A stretch of DNA of 33,211 bases from Nocardia amamiensis NBRC 102102 (GCF_001612745.1 NZ_BDBA01000146.1:1-33211), one strand, 5' to 3'; positions 16,400 through 25,800 are shown, counted from the first letter of the stretch. Made by a program: numbers and translations. Notes: generated by a model from the letters alone, not told the origin.

Positions 16400-16660
16400 T
16401 CGAGGCCGAGCGCAGCGATCACCGCCGCACTCAACCTCGCCCACGTTCATCCCCCGCGCCTCCCCGCCAATCGTGGTAGGCACCCGACGCCGGGGCCTCC
16501 TGCACCCAGTCGGCGGCAACACCTGCACAACTAGCTTCAGGCCGCACCAAGCGCGCCGGGATGAGGAGCCTGGCCGCTCACCCCGCCGTCGGTGCCGATG
16601 TCGACGTTATGAGCAGGGCCACAAGGTATTTGCCCTAGCAAGACAACGGGGCAGGTTAGA
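16400..16660. other. Gene-poor stretch after NUDIX gene with second operator-like copy
   Basis: No convincing gene. It contains the second exact ACAACTAGCTT copy (16527-16537) with no intact gene beside it, as if a GntR-controlled gene had been lost or degraded. Confidence 0.4.
16527..16537. promoter_or_regulatory. Candidate GntR operator, copy 2
   Basis: Exact 11-base match to 15861-15871. Both copies are followed by an (A)GGC-rich tail, extending the similarity. It lies 128 bases past the NUDIX stop. Confidence 0.35.
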
Positions 16661-16891
16661 TCAGTTCTTCGGTGCGAGTTCTGGAGCGATCCCGAGCCGC
16701 CACGCGAGGCCGCGCAGGTCACGTCCGCCGGCTTCACGACGAGCTGAGCGTAGGACGTCGGCCACGGCTTCGCGCGCGAGTACGTCGGCGTGGACACGTT
16801 GCGGCGCAAGGTGTTCGGCTCGCAGAAGTAACGGTACCCCCTTGGTTCCCGGCCCGCGTATGAGGGGCAGGGAAGAAACGTCGAGCTTCAC
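16661..16891 (-). CDS. Possible small hypothetical protein after the dehalogenase-like gene
   Basis: A 76-codon frame starting with GTG 29 bases after the hydrolase stop on the same strand. VHADVLAREAVADVLRSARREAGGRDLRGLAWRLGI reads like amphipathic helix, but no ribosome site or known domain is visible and overlapping frames are open too. Treat it as a weak candidate or the decayed end of an element. Confidence 0.25.
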   Translation of the reverse strand: MKLDVSSLPLIRGPGTKGVPLLLRAEHLAPQRVHADVLAREAVADVLRSARREAGGRDLRGLAWRLGIAPELAPKN

Positions 16892-16920
16892 CGCATCAGT
16901 GTGGCGTTCGTCGATCGTAC

Positions 16921-17781
16921 TTACGGGAATCGCTTCGCGATCGCCGCCGTGATCGCGTCCGGTGCGTGTTCCTGAATGAAGTGTCGCGCGCGGGGCAGCT
17001 CGACTATGTCCAGATCAGTGAAGGCGGTACGCATTCGTGGGATGTAGGAGTTCGGACGGAACGCCATGTCCCGCATTCCCCACACCAACAGGGTTGGCTT
17101 GTCGCCGAGCAGGACGGGCACGTCCCGGGCGAGTTGGTCCAGCAGCGGGCGCGTGGCGCGAATTTCTTTGGGCATCACAGCGAGTCCGCACCGGGCTTCC
17201 GCGGTGGGCTGTACCGCGCGGTAGTGGTCGGCCTCGGTCGCGGTGAGTTTGCGCCCCAGTTCTGCGAGCAGGACGCGCTCGACCAGGAAATTTTGTTCGA
17301 GTATCCGCCGCTGCATCGGACGGCTGCTCATGATCATGCTGAAAGCCCGATTAGCCATTGCTTCGGTCGGCCAGAACAAGGTGTTGCCCAGCACGATCCC
17401 CCGCACCCGATCCGCGTGCGCGGTGGCCGCGCCCAGACCGATGGGTCCGCCCCAATCGTGTCCCATCAGAACGAAGCCGTCGAGCTGCAGGTGGTCGATC
17501 AGCTCGCCGAGGACCGCGGTGTGCTCGGCGATGGTGTAGCCGAAACCCGCAGGACGTTCGGACAATCCGAATCCCAGGTAGTCGACGGCGACACATCGGT
17601 ACCGGTCGCGCAGGTCCTTCACGATGTGGCGGTAGAGGAAGCTCCACGTCGGAGCGCCATGACAGAACAGGATCGCTGGTCCGGTCCCCTCGTCGATGTA
17701 GTGCACCCGGCCGACGGACGAGTCGAACCAGCGCGACTCGAAAGGATACAGACTCCCGTCGGGAACAAAGTCGATCAGCAT
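16921..17781 (-). CDS. Haloalkane dehalogenase-like alpha/beta hydrolase
   Basis: A 286-residue alpha/beta hydrolase close to haloalkane dehalogenases. HGAPTWSFLYR (41-51) is the oxyanion strand, VAVDYLGFGLSERP the second strand, MGHDWGGPIG has an aspartate nucleophile (Asp109) followed by the halide-binding Trp110, GMRDMAF holds the acid Asp238 and ARHFIQE the base His267. An Asp nucleophile plus Trp is the dehalogenase pattern, shared in part with epoxide hydrolases. The position that is Asn or Glu in characterised dehalogenases (HGNPTW/HGEPTW) is Ala43 here, so halide binding may be weak or the substrate different. A strong GAGAGGGGG site before the ATG fixes the start. It has no obvious partner gene. 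Confidence 0.82.
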   Translation of the reverse strand: MLIDFVPDGSLYPFESRWFDSSVGRVHYIDEGTGPAILFCHGAPTWSFLYRHIVKDLRDRYRCVAVDYLGFGLSERPAGFGYTIAEHTAVLGELIDHLQLDGFVLMGHDWGGPIGLGAATAHADRVRGIVLGNTLFWPTEAMANRAFSMIMSSRPMQRRILEQNFLVERVLLAELGRKLTATEADHYRAVQPTAEARCGLAVMPKEIRATRPLLDQLARDVPVLLGDKPTLLVWGMRDMAFRPNSYIPRMRTAFTDLDIVELPRARHFIQEHAPDAITAAIAKRFP

Positions 17782-18129
17782 CAGGCCCCCTCTCCGATGC
17801 CAGGCTACCTCTGGTACACCCGAAGCACGTGGCAGCCTCCACCGAAATGGCCGTCTCCGGATCGGAGCTGCCGCAGACCGCTGCGCTTACGAATCGATCG
17901 CAAGCGTTCCCCGAGATCTGCGCTCATGGTCCGAGGCTACGACTGGACTTGCCCTCCGGCGCGGTTTCGGGCATTCTGGGTGGTCACGGGTGCTCATAGC
18001 ACACCGGTTCTGGCTACGGGGGCAGTTCACCCAGCCGCCAAGTTCTCAGCACTGTTTGTGCGATCCCGGTTCATCCTCGGTTACCTGGTGCCGCTACCGT
18101 TTCCGGTACGCGGAAAAGGAGCCGGCGGC
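17782..18129. other. Regulatory intergenic region before the LysR gene
   Basis: About 350 bases between two divergent genes. No coding frame with a ribosome site is seen. It ends with a palindrome (18095-18108) just before the LysR ribosome site and should hold promoters for both genes. Confidence 0.45.
18095..18108. promoter_or_regulatory. TACCG-TTTC-CGGTA palindrome before the LysR gene
   Basis: A perfect 5-bp inverted repeat with a 4-base centre ends about 8 bases before the LysR Shine-Dalgarno site and 22 bases before its start codon. It could be the autoregulatory site of the LysR protein or a leader element. Confidence 0.35.
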
Positions 18130-19062
18130 ATGGAGTTCCGACATCTGGTTTCGTTCATCACAATCGCCGAAGAGCTGCATTTCGGCCGCGCAGCGCAGCG
18201 CTTGCACCTCACGCAGCCCAGTCTCAGTGCCCAGCTGCAGAAGCTGGAGAAATCGCTCGGCGTGCAACTGGTCGCACGCAACTCGCACGAGGTCAAGCTG
18301 ACCCCTGCGGGCCGGGAGTTCGAGAGTCAGGCCCGGCTCATCGTGGCGCAGCTCGACCGCGCGGCTCAGGCCGCGAAGGCGACCGCCGAAGGGCGGGCGG
18401 GCACCCTCACTATCGGCTACAATCTTCCGGCCAGCAGGCACGTGCTGCCGGAGGCGCTCACCAGGATGACCGAACGGCACCCCGACATCGTGGTGTCGCT
18501 GTGGGAGAAGCGCACCGGCCCGCAGCTGGCGGGGCTCACCGACGGGTCATTGGATCTGGCTCTCGTATACGGGCATCCGAGCACGACCGACTTCCGGTAC
18601 CGGCGGCTGCTGCACCGTGTGCCGCTTGTCGCCGTGGTCGGGCGCAGGCACCGGTGGGCCGACCGGCCCGGGGTCCCGTTCGCCGAACTGGAGGGCCAGG
18701 ACTGCGTGCTGTTCGCCCGCGAGCAGTGTCCGGCCATGTACGACTCCATCTTCCGGGCGGCGGCGGACACCAAGATCTCGCTCGCGATCACGCACACCGC
18801 CGACGATCCCGGTGCCACCGCGCACATGGTCTCGGTGCGCCCGCTGGTCGGGTTCGCCTCGCTGCCGCGAGCGATCTCGATGGGCATGGGCGCTCCGGGA
18901 AGCGCTTCGGTCGCGGTGAAACTGTTCGATCCGGTGCCGACCCTGGATTTGTACGCGGTGTGGCGTGCGGACGAGTCGAATCCGGCCGTTCACTTTTTCT
19001 TGGACTGCGTCGATTCCCCGGAACCGGCGCATATCGATATTGCCCGCGCGGTGTCGGCCTGA
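18130..19062 (+). CDS. LysR-family regulator of the lipid/polyketide locus
   Basis: A 310-residue LysR protein. Residues 1-60 are the winged helix-turn-helix (MEFRHLVSFITIAEELHFGRAAQRLHLTQPSLSAQLQKLEKSLG). Residues about 90-295 are the periplasmic-binding-like effector domain, beginning LTIGYNLPASRHVLPEAL. The ATG has AAGGAG eight bases upstream; the open frame is much longer upstream but reads antisense to the hydrolase. It lies immediately upstream of and co-directional with the ligase-oxidoreductase-SGNH-pfa genes, with 88 bases to the first, so it is the natural pathway regulator. A 13-bp motif repeated before two of those genes is a candidate target. The effector is unknown. Confidence 0.92.
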   Translation: MEFRHLVSFITIAEELHFGRAAQRLHLTQPSLSAQLQKLEKSLGVQLVARNSHEVKLTPAGREFESQARLIVAQLDRAAQAAKATAEGRAGTLTIGYNLPASRHVLPEALTRMTERHPDIVVSLWEKRTGPQLAGLTDGSLDLALVYGHPSTTDFRYRRLLHRVPLVAVVGRRHRWADRPGVPFAELEGQDCVLFAREQCPAMYDSIFRAAADTKISLAITHTADDPGATAHMVSVRPLVGFASLPRAISMGMGAPGSASVAVKLFDPVPTLDLYAVWRADESNPAVHFFLDCVDSPEPAHIDIARAVSA

Positions 19063-19134
19063 CCACGTCGATAGGTGATGACATTCGCGCGGTAGGAAAC
19101 TCGATACCGACAGACCTGTAATTCGGTGCCGGCG

Positions 19135-19147
19135 ATCAGAATTCGAC
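19135..19147. promoter_or_regulatory. ATC(A/G)GAATTCGAC motif before the ligase gene
   Basis: ATCAGAATTCGAC lies 3 bases before the ligase start; a copy differing in one base (ATCGGAATTCGAC) is at 20914-20926, 12 bases before the oxidoreductase start. A common regulatory or leader element is possible. Confidence 0.35.
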
Positions 19148-19150
19148 ATT

Positions 19151-20842
19151 GTGAACACAGTGTCTGTCTCCGCGGTCTCGGTCAGTGAAAATGGATTCGA
19201 CCTTTCGGACACCGCGAGTTTGTACTCGGTGATTTCCGGCGCCGCCGCCGACCACCCGGATCGGCTTTCGCTGTGCGATGCCGACGGAACGCGACTCACC
19301 AGCGCCGAGGTCGATCGCCGGGCCAGGGCGCTTGCCTCGGCGCTGGCCGCACGCGGTATCGCGGCAGGCGATCGGGTCGCCGTGCTCGGCCGCACCAACC
19401 TGGCCTGGGCGCTGCTGGATTGCGCGCTGCTGGCGATCGGGGCGGTGGTCGTCCCGGTGTATCCCACCTCCTCGCACAGCCAGATCGAGCACATCCTGCG
19501 CGACAGCGGCAGCGCCCATTTCGCCGCCGAGAGCGCCGAAGACGCCGAACGGCTGCGCGCCGCGGGCGCGGGGGAGGTCTGGACCTTCGCGAATATCACG
19601 GAATGGGCTGCCGGACAGGTCGATCCGGGACTGCAAGACCGCATCGACGTCGTGCGGCCCAACGACCTGGCGATGATCGTGTACACCAGCGGCACCACGG
19701 GTGTGTCCAAGGGATGCCTGATCACCCACCGCAACATGTTCGTGTCCTCGGCCAACACGGTCCGTCAGACCGGGGATGTGTTCGACGGGACCACCGTTCT
19801 GGCCCTGCCGCTGTCGCACGTGTTCGGCCAGACCATCCTGTTCGCCTGCCTGTTCGGCGGCAGCCGCACCCACCTGCTGCCGGGCATACCGGACCTGGTG
19901 CCCGTGCTGCCGACGCTGAAGCCGACCTTCCTGGCCATGATCCCGTACGGCATGGAGAAGATCCGCAAGTATTGCCGCACCCTGCTCAGCGAGGCCGAGG
20001 AGCGGGAAGCGGTCGAGCGCGGTCTCGACCTGATGCGCGCGCGGAAGACACCGGACCCCGTGCCGCACCCGGTGGCGGCCGCGCTCGGCGGCGAGCTCAG
20101 ATACGTCATCTCCGGCGGCGCCTCGCTGGACGACTCGACCGTCGGGTTCTACGCGGCCTTCGGCGTGGTGCTGCTGAACTGCTACGGGCTCACCGAAGCC
20201 GCCACCGCCGTGACGGTCAGCGCCCCGGAGACCAACCAGCTGGGCACGGTCGGCAGGCCGATCCCGGGCACGTCGGTGGCTATCGCCGAGGAAGACGGTG
20301 AGGTGCTGGTCGGGGGCCCGCACGTCTCGCCGGGCTATTGGGGCGCGGCCGCAGGCCAGACGGTGGTGGACGCGGAAGGCTGGCTGCACACCGGCGACAT
20401 CGGGGAACTCGACGACGACGGCTTCCTGCGGATCACCGGCCGCAAGAAGGAGATCCTGGTGACCTCCGGCGGCAAGAACGTCGCCCCGACACCGCTGGAA
20501 GACCGAATCCGGCTGCATCCGTTGGTGTCCAACTGCATGGTGCTCGGCGACGGCCGCGACTTCGTCGCCGCGCTGGTGACCCTGGACCCGGTGCAGGTGG
20601 AACGCTGGCGCGCCGCCGAACCGGACGGCGATCTCACCGCCGCCATCCAATCCGCCGTCGACGACGCGAATTCTCTCGTCTCCCGCGCGGAATCGATTCG
20701 CGCATTCCGGGTCGTGGACGGTGATTTCACGGTCGAAGACGGATTGTCGACTTCGTCACGAAAACTGCGCCGCGCCGCGATCGCCGACGCATATGCGGCG
20801 GATATCGAACTGCTGTATTCGGCGCCGCGACCCGCACGATAG
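19151..20842 (+). CDS. Acyl-AMP ligase / long-chain fatty acid-CoA ligase (FadD-like)
   Basis: A 563-residue adenylate-forming enzyme of the long-chain acyl-CoA synthetase branch. The AMP-binding P-loop motif YTSGTTGVSKG lies at 178-188. LLNCYGLTEAA is the A5 motif, WLHTGDIGELDDDGFLRITGRKKEILVTSGGKNVAP spans the A7-A8 hinge, and the C-terminal SSRKLRR supplies the A10 lysine region, less regular than the usual LTPTLKLRR. It should activate a carboxylic acid with ATP and pass it to CoA or to an acyl carrier protein. As first gene of the pfa-like locus it may load a starter acid or activate the released product. The start is GTG at 19151 with only a weak ribosome site, so slightly later GTG codons are possible. 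Confidence 0.9.
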   Translation: MNTVSVSAVSVSENGFDLSDTASLYSVISGAAADHPDRLSLCDADGTRLTSAEVDRRARALASALAARGIAAGDRVAVLGRTNLAWALLDCALLAIGAVVVPVYPTSSHSQIEHILRDSGSAHFAAESAEDAERLRAAGAGEVWTFANITEWAAGQVDPGLQDRIDVVRPNDLAMIVYTSGTTGVSKGCLITHRNMFVSSANTVRQTGDVFDGTTVLALPLSHVFGQTILFACLFGGSRTHLLPGIPDLVPVLPTLKPTFLAMIPYGMEKIRKYCRTLLSEAEEREAVERGLDLMRARKTPDPVPHPVAAALGGELRYVISGGASLDDSTVGFYAAFGVVLLNCYGLTEAATAVTVSAPETNQLGTVGRPIPGTSVAIAEEDGEVLVGGPHVSPGYWGAAAGQTVVDAEGWLHTGDIGELDDDGFLRITGRKKEILVTSGGKNVAPTPLEDRIRLHPLVSNCMVLGDGRDFVAALVTLDPVQVERWRAAEPDGDLTAAIQSAVDDANSLVSRAESIRAFRVVDGDFTVEDGLSTSSRKLRRAAIADAYAADIELLYSAPRPAR

Positions 20843-20938
20843 CCGCGGCCGATCGGCCGATGAATCACGGCCCGCCGCGGTGGTTGTCCGCGCGCGGCGG
20901 CCACAGACTCGAAATCGGAATTCGACTACCGGAAAGTG
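20843..20938. other. Hairpin-forming gap before the oxidoreductase
   Basis: It holds a 14-bp palindrome CGGCCGATCGGCCG (20846-20859) and a hairpin with arms CCGCCGCG (20872-20879) and CGCGGCGG (20893-20900), then the second GAATTCGAC motif. It may attenuate or re-initiate transcription inside the locus. Confidence 0.4.
20914..20926. promoter_or_regulatory. Second ATC(A/G)GAATTCGAC motif
   Basis: ATCGGAATTCGAC matches 12 of 13 bases of 19135-19147, again just upstream of a start codon in the same locus. Confidence 0.35.
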
Positions 20939-22198
20939 ATGCGAACAATGTACGACGTCATCGTTGTCGGAACCCGGGTCGCGGGCTCCCCCCTGGCCAT
21001 GCTGCTCGCCAGGAAGGGCTACCAGGTGCTCGCCGTCGACCGCGCGAGCTTCCCCAGCGACACCCCGTCGACCCACTACATCCACCAGGCCGGGCTCGGC
21101 TTCCTGAAGTCCTGGGGCCTGCTGGACGAGGTCGTCGCCACCGGGTGCCCGCCGATCCGGCACCTGAACTTCTCCTACACCGACATCGTCATCAACGGCA
21201 TGGCCGACCCGTCCGCCGACGGCATCGACGCCGTCTACTGCCCGCGCCGCACGGTGCTGGACAAGATCCTGGTCGAGGCCGCGGGCAACGCCGGTGTGGA
21301 GGTCATCCAGGGATTCACCGTCTCCGAGCTGGTGTTCGACGGCGACCGTGTGGCCGGCATCCGCGGCGCGGTCGGCGACGGCGCCGAACAGGAGTTCCGC
21401 GCGAAGTTGGTGGTCGGCGCCGACGGCTCGAACTCGATGGTGGCCAAGGCGGTCGGCGCGCAGGAGTACGAGGGCTCGCCAGCGGCGTGCTTCATCTACT
21501 ACTCCTACTACGAGGGCGTGGACTGGGGCATGCACCACCGCACCGGTTTCGGCGAGCAGCAGTTCGCGTCCTGGCCGACCAACGACGGGCTCGCGCTGGT
21601 CGCGGTCATGCGCAAGCGGGACCGGTTCCGTGAGTTCCGCGCCGACCCGGACGCCGGCGTGCAGGAGATCGTGACGCAGATCGACCCGGAAATCGGTGCG
21701 CGGCTGCGCGATACCGGCAAGCGGGTGGAGCAGTTCCGCCCGATGCTGTACCCGGACAACTACCGCCGTCAGTCCTACGGCCCCGGCTGGGCGCTGGTCG
21801 GCGACGCCGCCTACCACAAGGACCCGTTCACCGGCTGGGGCATCACCGACGCGTTCAAGTACGCGCAGCTGCTCGCTGATCTCGTGGATGAAGGTTTGTC
21901 CTGCGCCCGGCCAATGGACGAGGTGATGGCCGAGTACCAGCGCGAGCGCGACGCGCAGAGCGCGAGCACTTACGAACTGACCCAGAGCATTTCGGAGCTC
22001 TCGCTGACCCCGTACTACGACTCGGTGTTCCGCGCGACATCGATGGACGCCGACTACATCAAGAACTTCTTCGGGCTGATCGCCGGAATCTACTCGCCGG
22101 ACAAGTACTTCGGCGAGGAGGAGCTTGCCGCCCTGTACGAGAAGGTGAACTTCCCCACGGCGGCCCGGCACATCACGAAGGACGGAGTCACCGCATGA
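20939..22198 (+). CDS. FAD-dependent oxidoreductase (geranylgeranyl reductase / group A monooxygenase type)
   Basis: A 419-residue flavoprotein. YDVIVVGTRVAGSPLAMLLARKGYQVLAVDRASFPSDTPSTH is the N-terminal FAD-binding fold with its dinucleotide glycines (near residues 11-16) and the following VDR, and WALVGDAAYHKDPFTGWGITDAF (G288-D289) is the second FAD ribose/pyrophosphate site. PSTHYIH is typical of actinobacterial relatives annotated as geranylgeranyl-reductase-like or FAD-dependent monooxygenases. It could reduce a double bond, hydroxylate or epoxidise the lipid made by the synthase. The ATG at 20939 is about five bases after GGA; ATG at 20948 is an alternative giving MYDVIVVG. Its stop overlaps the SGNH start as ATGA, so the two are coupled. 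Confidence 0.88.
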   Translation: MRTMYDVIVVGTRVAGSPLAMLLARKGYQVLAVDRASFPSDTPSTHYIHQAGLGFLKSWGLLDEVVATGCPPIRHLNFSYTDIVINGMADPSADGIDAVYCPRRTVLDKILVEAAGNAGVEVIQGFTVSELVFDGDRVAGIRGAVGDGAEQEFRAKLVVGADGSNSMVAKAVGAQEYEGSPAACFIYYSYYEGVDWGMHHRTGFGEQQFASWPTNDGLALVAVMRKRDRFREFRADPDAGVQEIVTQIDPEIGARLRDTGKRVEQFRPMLYPDNYRRQSYGPGWALVGDAAYHKDPFTGWGITDAFKYAQLLADLVDEGLSCARPMDEVMAEYQRERDAQSASTYELTQSISELSLTPYYDSVFRATSMDADYIKNFFGLIAGIYSPDKYFGEEELAALYEKVNFPTAARHITKDGVTA

Positions 22199-22800
22199 GT
22201 GCCCCGGTGCTGACCGCGCTGGGCGACAGCTTCGTCGAAGGGCGCGGCGACTGCGCGCCCGGCGGCGGCTACCGCGGCTGGGTGCCGCGTCTCGGCGGCC
22301 AGCTCGGCCTGCGACCCGCGGCGGTGCGCAACTTCGGCGAGCACGGTGCCACAACCAGCGCGGTGCTGGAAGCACAACTGCGCGGGGCAGTTTCGGCTCG
22401 GTCCAGCCTCTACGGCGTCGTGGTCGGGGTGAACGATCTGGTGAGCGAATTCCACGCGGATCGGTTCGCGCGCAATATCGCCGAGCTGTTCGGCACGCTG
22501 CGCGCGAGCGGTGCGACGGTCTTCACCGCCAGCTACCCCGACATCCCGGCCCGCCTACCGGTGCCGGACGGTTTCCGCGCACTGCTGCGCGAACGGTTCG
22601 TCTTCGCCAACGCGGTGCTCGCCGACGTTGTCGCCGACACCGGCACGCTACTGCTCGACATCGCCGCCCAGCCCGAATGGGAAAGGCCGGAGGTATGGAC
22701 CGCCGACGGCCTGCACCCGAGTTCGCTCGGCCACCGCCTGTTCGCGGCGGGTGCCGCCGAGCTGATCGCGTCGAGCACCGCGACCACCGTCGCCGCTTGA
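22195..22800 (+). CDS. SGNH/GDSL hydrolase
   Basis: A compact 201-residue SGNH hydrolase. GDSFVEG gives the catalytic Ser12 (block I), NFGEHGATT the glycine block II, VVVGVNDLV the asparagine (about 80) block III, and DGLHPS the Asp171/His174 pair of block V. There is no signal peptide, so it is cytoplasmic. This group hydrolyses esters, thioesters or lysolipids. Its coupled ATGA overlap with the flavoenzyme and its place 28 bases before the giant synthase suggest it releases, trims or edits the acyl chain; PUFA synthases often rely on a separate or host thioesterase-like activity. That role is inference. Confidence 0.9.
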   Translation: MSAPVLTALGDSFVEGRGDCAPGGGYRGWVPRLGGQLGLRPAAVRNFGEHGATTSAVLEAQLRGAVSARSSLYGVVVGVNDLVSEFHADRFARNIAELFGTLRASGATVFTASYPDIPARLPVPDGFRALLRERFVFANAVLADVVADTGTLLLDIAAQPEWERPEVWTADGLHPSSLGHRLFAAGAAELIASSTATTVAA

Positions 22801-22828
22801 TCTTCCACCCGGTTCGAGAGGAAATTTC

Positions 22829-25800
22829 GTGACAGACGACAGACGCCTGGCGCGCAACCCGATCGCCATCGTCGGCATGTCCGGACTGCTGCCCAACGCG
22901 CACAACCATCGAGAGTACTGGCAGAACATCGTCGACGGCGTGGACTGCACTGCCGAGGTCCCCGCGTCGCGCTGGAGCCTGGACGACTACTTCGACCCGG
23001 ACCCCGCGACGCCGGACAAGACCTACTCGCGCCGAGGTGCGTTCCTGCCCGACATCGAGTTCGACCCGCTGGAATTCGGGCTGCCGCCCAACCAGCTCGA
23101 GGTCACCAGCACTATGCAGACGCTCAGCCTGGGCGTCGCACGTGACCTGTTGCGCGACGCGGGGGCGGTGGATTCCACGTGGTACGACGCCAGCCGCACC
23201 GGCGTCGTGCTCGGCACCACCGGCCCGGTGCCGCTCATGCACCCGCTGGCGGCGCGGTTGTCCACGCCGGTGCTGAAAGAGGCGGCGCGCTCGGTCGGTC
23301 TGTCCGACACCGACGCCGACGCCATCGCCGACCGGTTCGTCGCGGCGTTCGCGCCGTGGGAGGCGAACTCGTTCCCGGGGCTGCTGGCCAACATCACCGC
23401 GGGCCGGGTGGCCAACCGTCTCGGTCTCGGCGGCATCAACTGCACCGTCGACGCGGCCTGCGCGGCCTCGCTGGCCGCACTGCGCACCGCCATCGCCGAA
23501 CTCCAGGACGGCCGGGCGGACATGATGATCACCGGCGGCGTGGACACCGAGAACACGATCTTCATCTACATGTGCTTCAGCAAGGTCGGTGCGCTGTCGT
23601 CCAGCGGGCGGATCAGCCCGTTCTCCGCCGACGCCAATGGCACGCTGCTCGGTGAGGGCATCACCATGCTGGCGCTGCGCAGGCTGGCGGACGCGCGCCG
23701 CGACGGCAACCGGATCTACGCCGTCATCCGCGGTCTCGGTTCCTCCAGCGACGGTCGCGCCAAGAGCATCTACGCCCCCCGTGCGGGCGGCCAGCGCGTC
23801 GCGCTGGACCGGGCCTACGCCGACGCCGAGGTCTCGCCCGCCGACGTCGCGCTCATCGAGGCGCACGCCACCGGCACGCCCGTCGGCGACAAGACCGAGC
23901 TCACCGCGCTCAAGGAACTGCTCAGCGACGCGACCTCTGAGCCCGCGTTCGCCGCGCTGGGCAGCGTGAAGTCGCAAATCGGGCACACCAAGGGCGCCGC
24001 GGGCACCGCGAGCCTGATGAAACTGGCGCTGGCGCTGCACCAGAAAGTGCTGCCCGGCACCATCAACGTGTCCGCGCCCAACGCCGAGATCGCCGCCGCG
24101 GACGCGCCGTACTACGTGAACACGCGCACCCGGCCCTGGATCCGCGACCCGCAGCGGCCGGTGCGACGGGCCGCGGCGTCGGCATTCGGGTTCGGCGGCA
24201 CCAACTTTCACGTCGTGCTCGAGGAGGCGGACGCCGATCGTGGTGCGCACCCGGTGCTGCACCGGACGGCACGTGCGCATCTGTGGCACGCCGCGGACGT
24301 CGCGGGTCTGATCGACGCGGTGCGCAGTGTGGCGCCCAGCGACGGCGGTGAGATACCGGAGCATCACGCGCGCATCGGGTTCGTGTCGGTCGACGAGGAG
24401 AACGCCGCGCACCTGCGCTCGCTCGCGGTGGATGAACTCGTCCGCAACCCCGAGGCTCCGGGCTGGGACCACCCCGAAGGCGTGTACTTCCGGGCGGCCG
24501 CGCTCCCTGATCGCAAGGTCGGCGCGCTGTTCGCCGGGCAGGGCAGCCAGTACGTCGACATGGGTCTGGAGGCGGCGCTGAACAATCCGGCCGTCGGCAC
24601 GGCGTTCGATGCGGCCAATGACGCTTTCGCGGGCGCGCCAGTGCGGCTGTCGTCGGTGGTCTTCCCGCCGCCCGCGTTCGACGACGCCGTCGTGGCGCAG
24701 CAGGAAGAGGCCTTGCGCCGCACCGAGTTCGCCCAGCCCGCGATCGGCGCGCTATCGGCGGGGCAGTTCGCGGCGTTGTCGGAGTTCGGCTTCCGCGCCG
24801 ACGGCTATCTCGGGCACAGCTTCGGTGAACTGACCGCGCTGTGGGCTTCCGGCGCGCTGGCCACCGCGGACTTCTACGCACTGGCCCGGGCGCGGGGCGT
24901 GGCCATGACACCTGAGGAGGGGGTCGAGGCGGGCACCATGGCGGCGCTCGGCGCGTCCAGGCAGACCGCAGAGGAACTGCTCGACGGCGTCGACGACGTG
25001 TGGATCTGCAATCACAACGCGCCCGACCAGGTTGTCGTCGGCGGCGGGCCGGAGGGGATCGCCGCCGTTGTGGCCCGCTGCGCGGAGCGCGGGGTGGCCA
25101 CGCGCGCTCTGCCGGTCTCCGGGGCGTTCCACACGCCTTATGTCGCCCACGCCACCGCGGCGTTCGCGCCCGCGGTCGCCGAGGTGCACATCGGCGCGCC
25201 GGACGCGCCGGTCTTCGCCAATACGCCCGACGCCCGCTACAGCGGCGATGTCGCGGCCAACCGGGCCGTGCTGACCGAACAGCTCGGCAAGCCGGTCGAA
25301 TTCGTCGCGGCGCTCACCGCGATGCGCGACTCGGGCTGCACCGTGTTCGTGGAGTTCGGGCCGAAGCAGGTGCTGACCTCGCTGGTGCGGCGCACCCTCG
25401 GCGACGACGTCGTCGTCATCGCCACCGATTCCGGCCCGATCGGCGACAGCGATCTCGCCTTGACCCGCGCGGCGGTACGCCTGACCGTGCTCGGCTTCGG
25501 CCTGCATGGCATCAACCGCCACGCCGCCCCCGCGCCGGAGGCCCAGGTCTCCGGCCGCGCGATGACGGTGACGCTGTCGGCGCCCGAATACGTGCCCGAG
25601 ACGCGTCGCGCCGCATACACCGACGCGCTCGACGACGAATACCGGCTCAGTGTCCTGGCGGCTTCCGCCGCTCCGGTCGACAGCGTGGTCGATCACCAAC
25701 CCGCCGCCGAAAACCCGGCCGGGCCGACCGCTCAGCCCGCCGCCGAGTACCTGGCCGGGCCGACCGCTGTCGATCACGAGCGCGCCGCCGAGTACCCGGC

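Noticed and set aside
18100..18110. TTTCCGGTACG shared exactly by the LysR leader and the pruA/pruC region (5255-5265)
   Set aside because: An 11-mer match between unrelated regulators in GC-rich DNA, with different symmetry around each copy; probably coincidence.
22523..24472. Long minus-strand frame antisense to the SGNH gene and synthase KS
   Set aside because: Composition is Arg/Gly/His-rich with no domain; it is a GC-driven shadow of strongly conserved plus-strand motifs.
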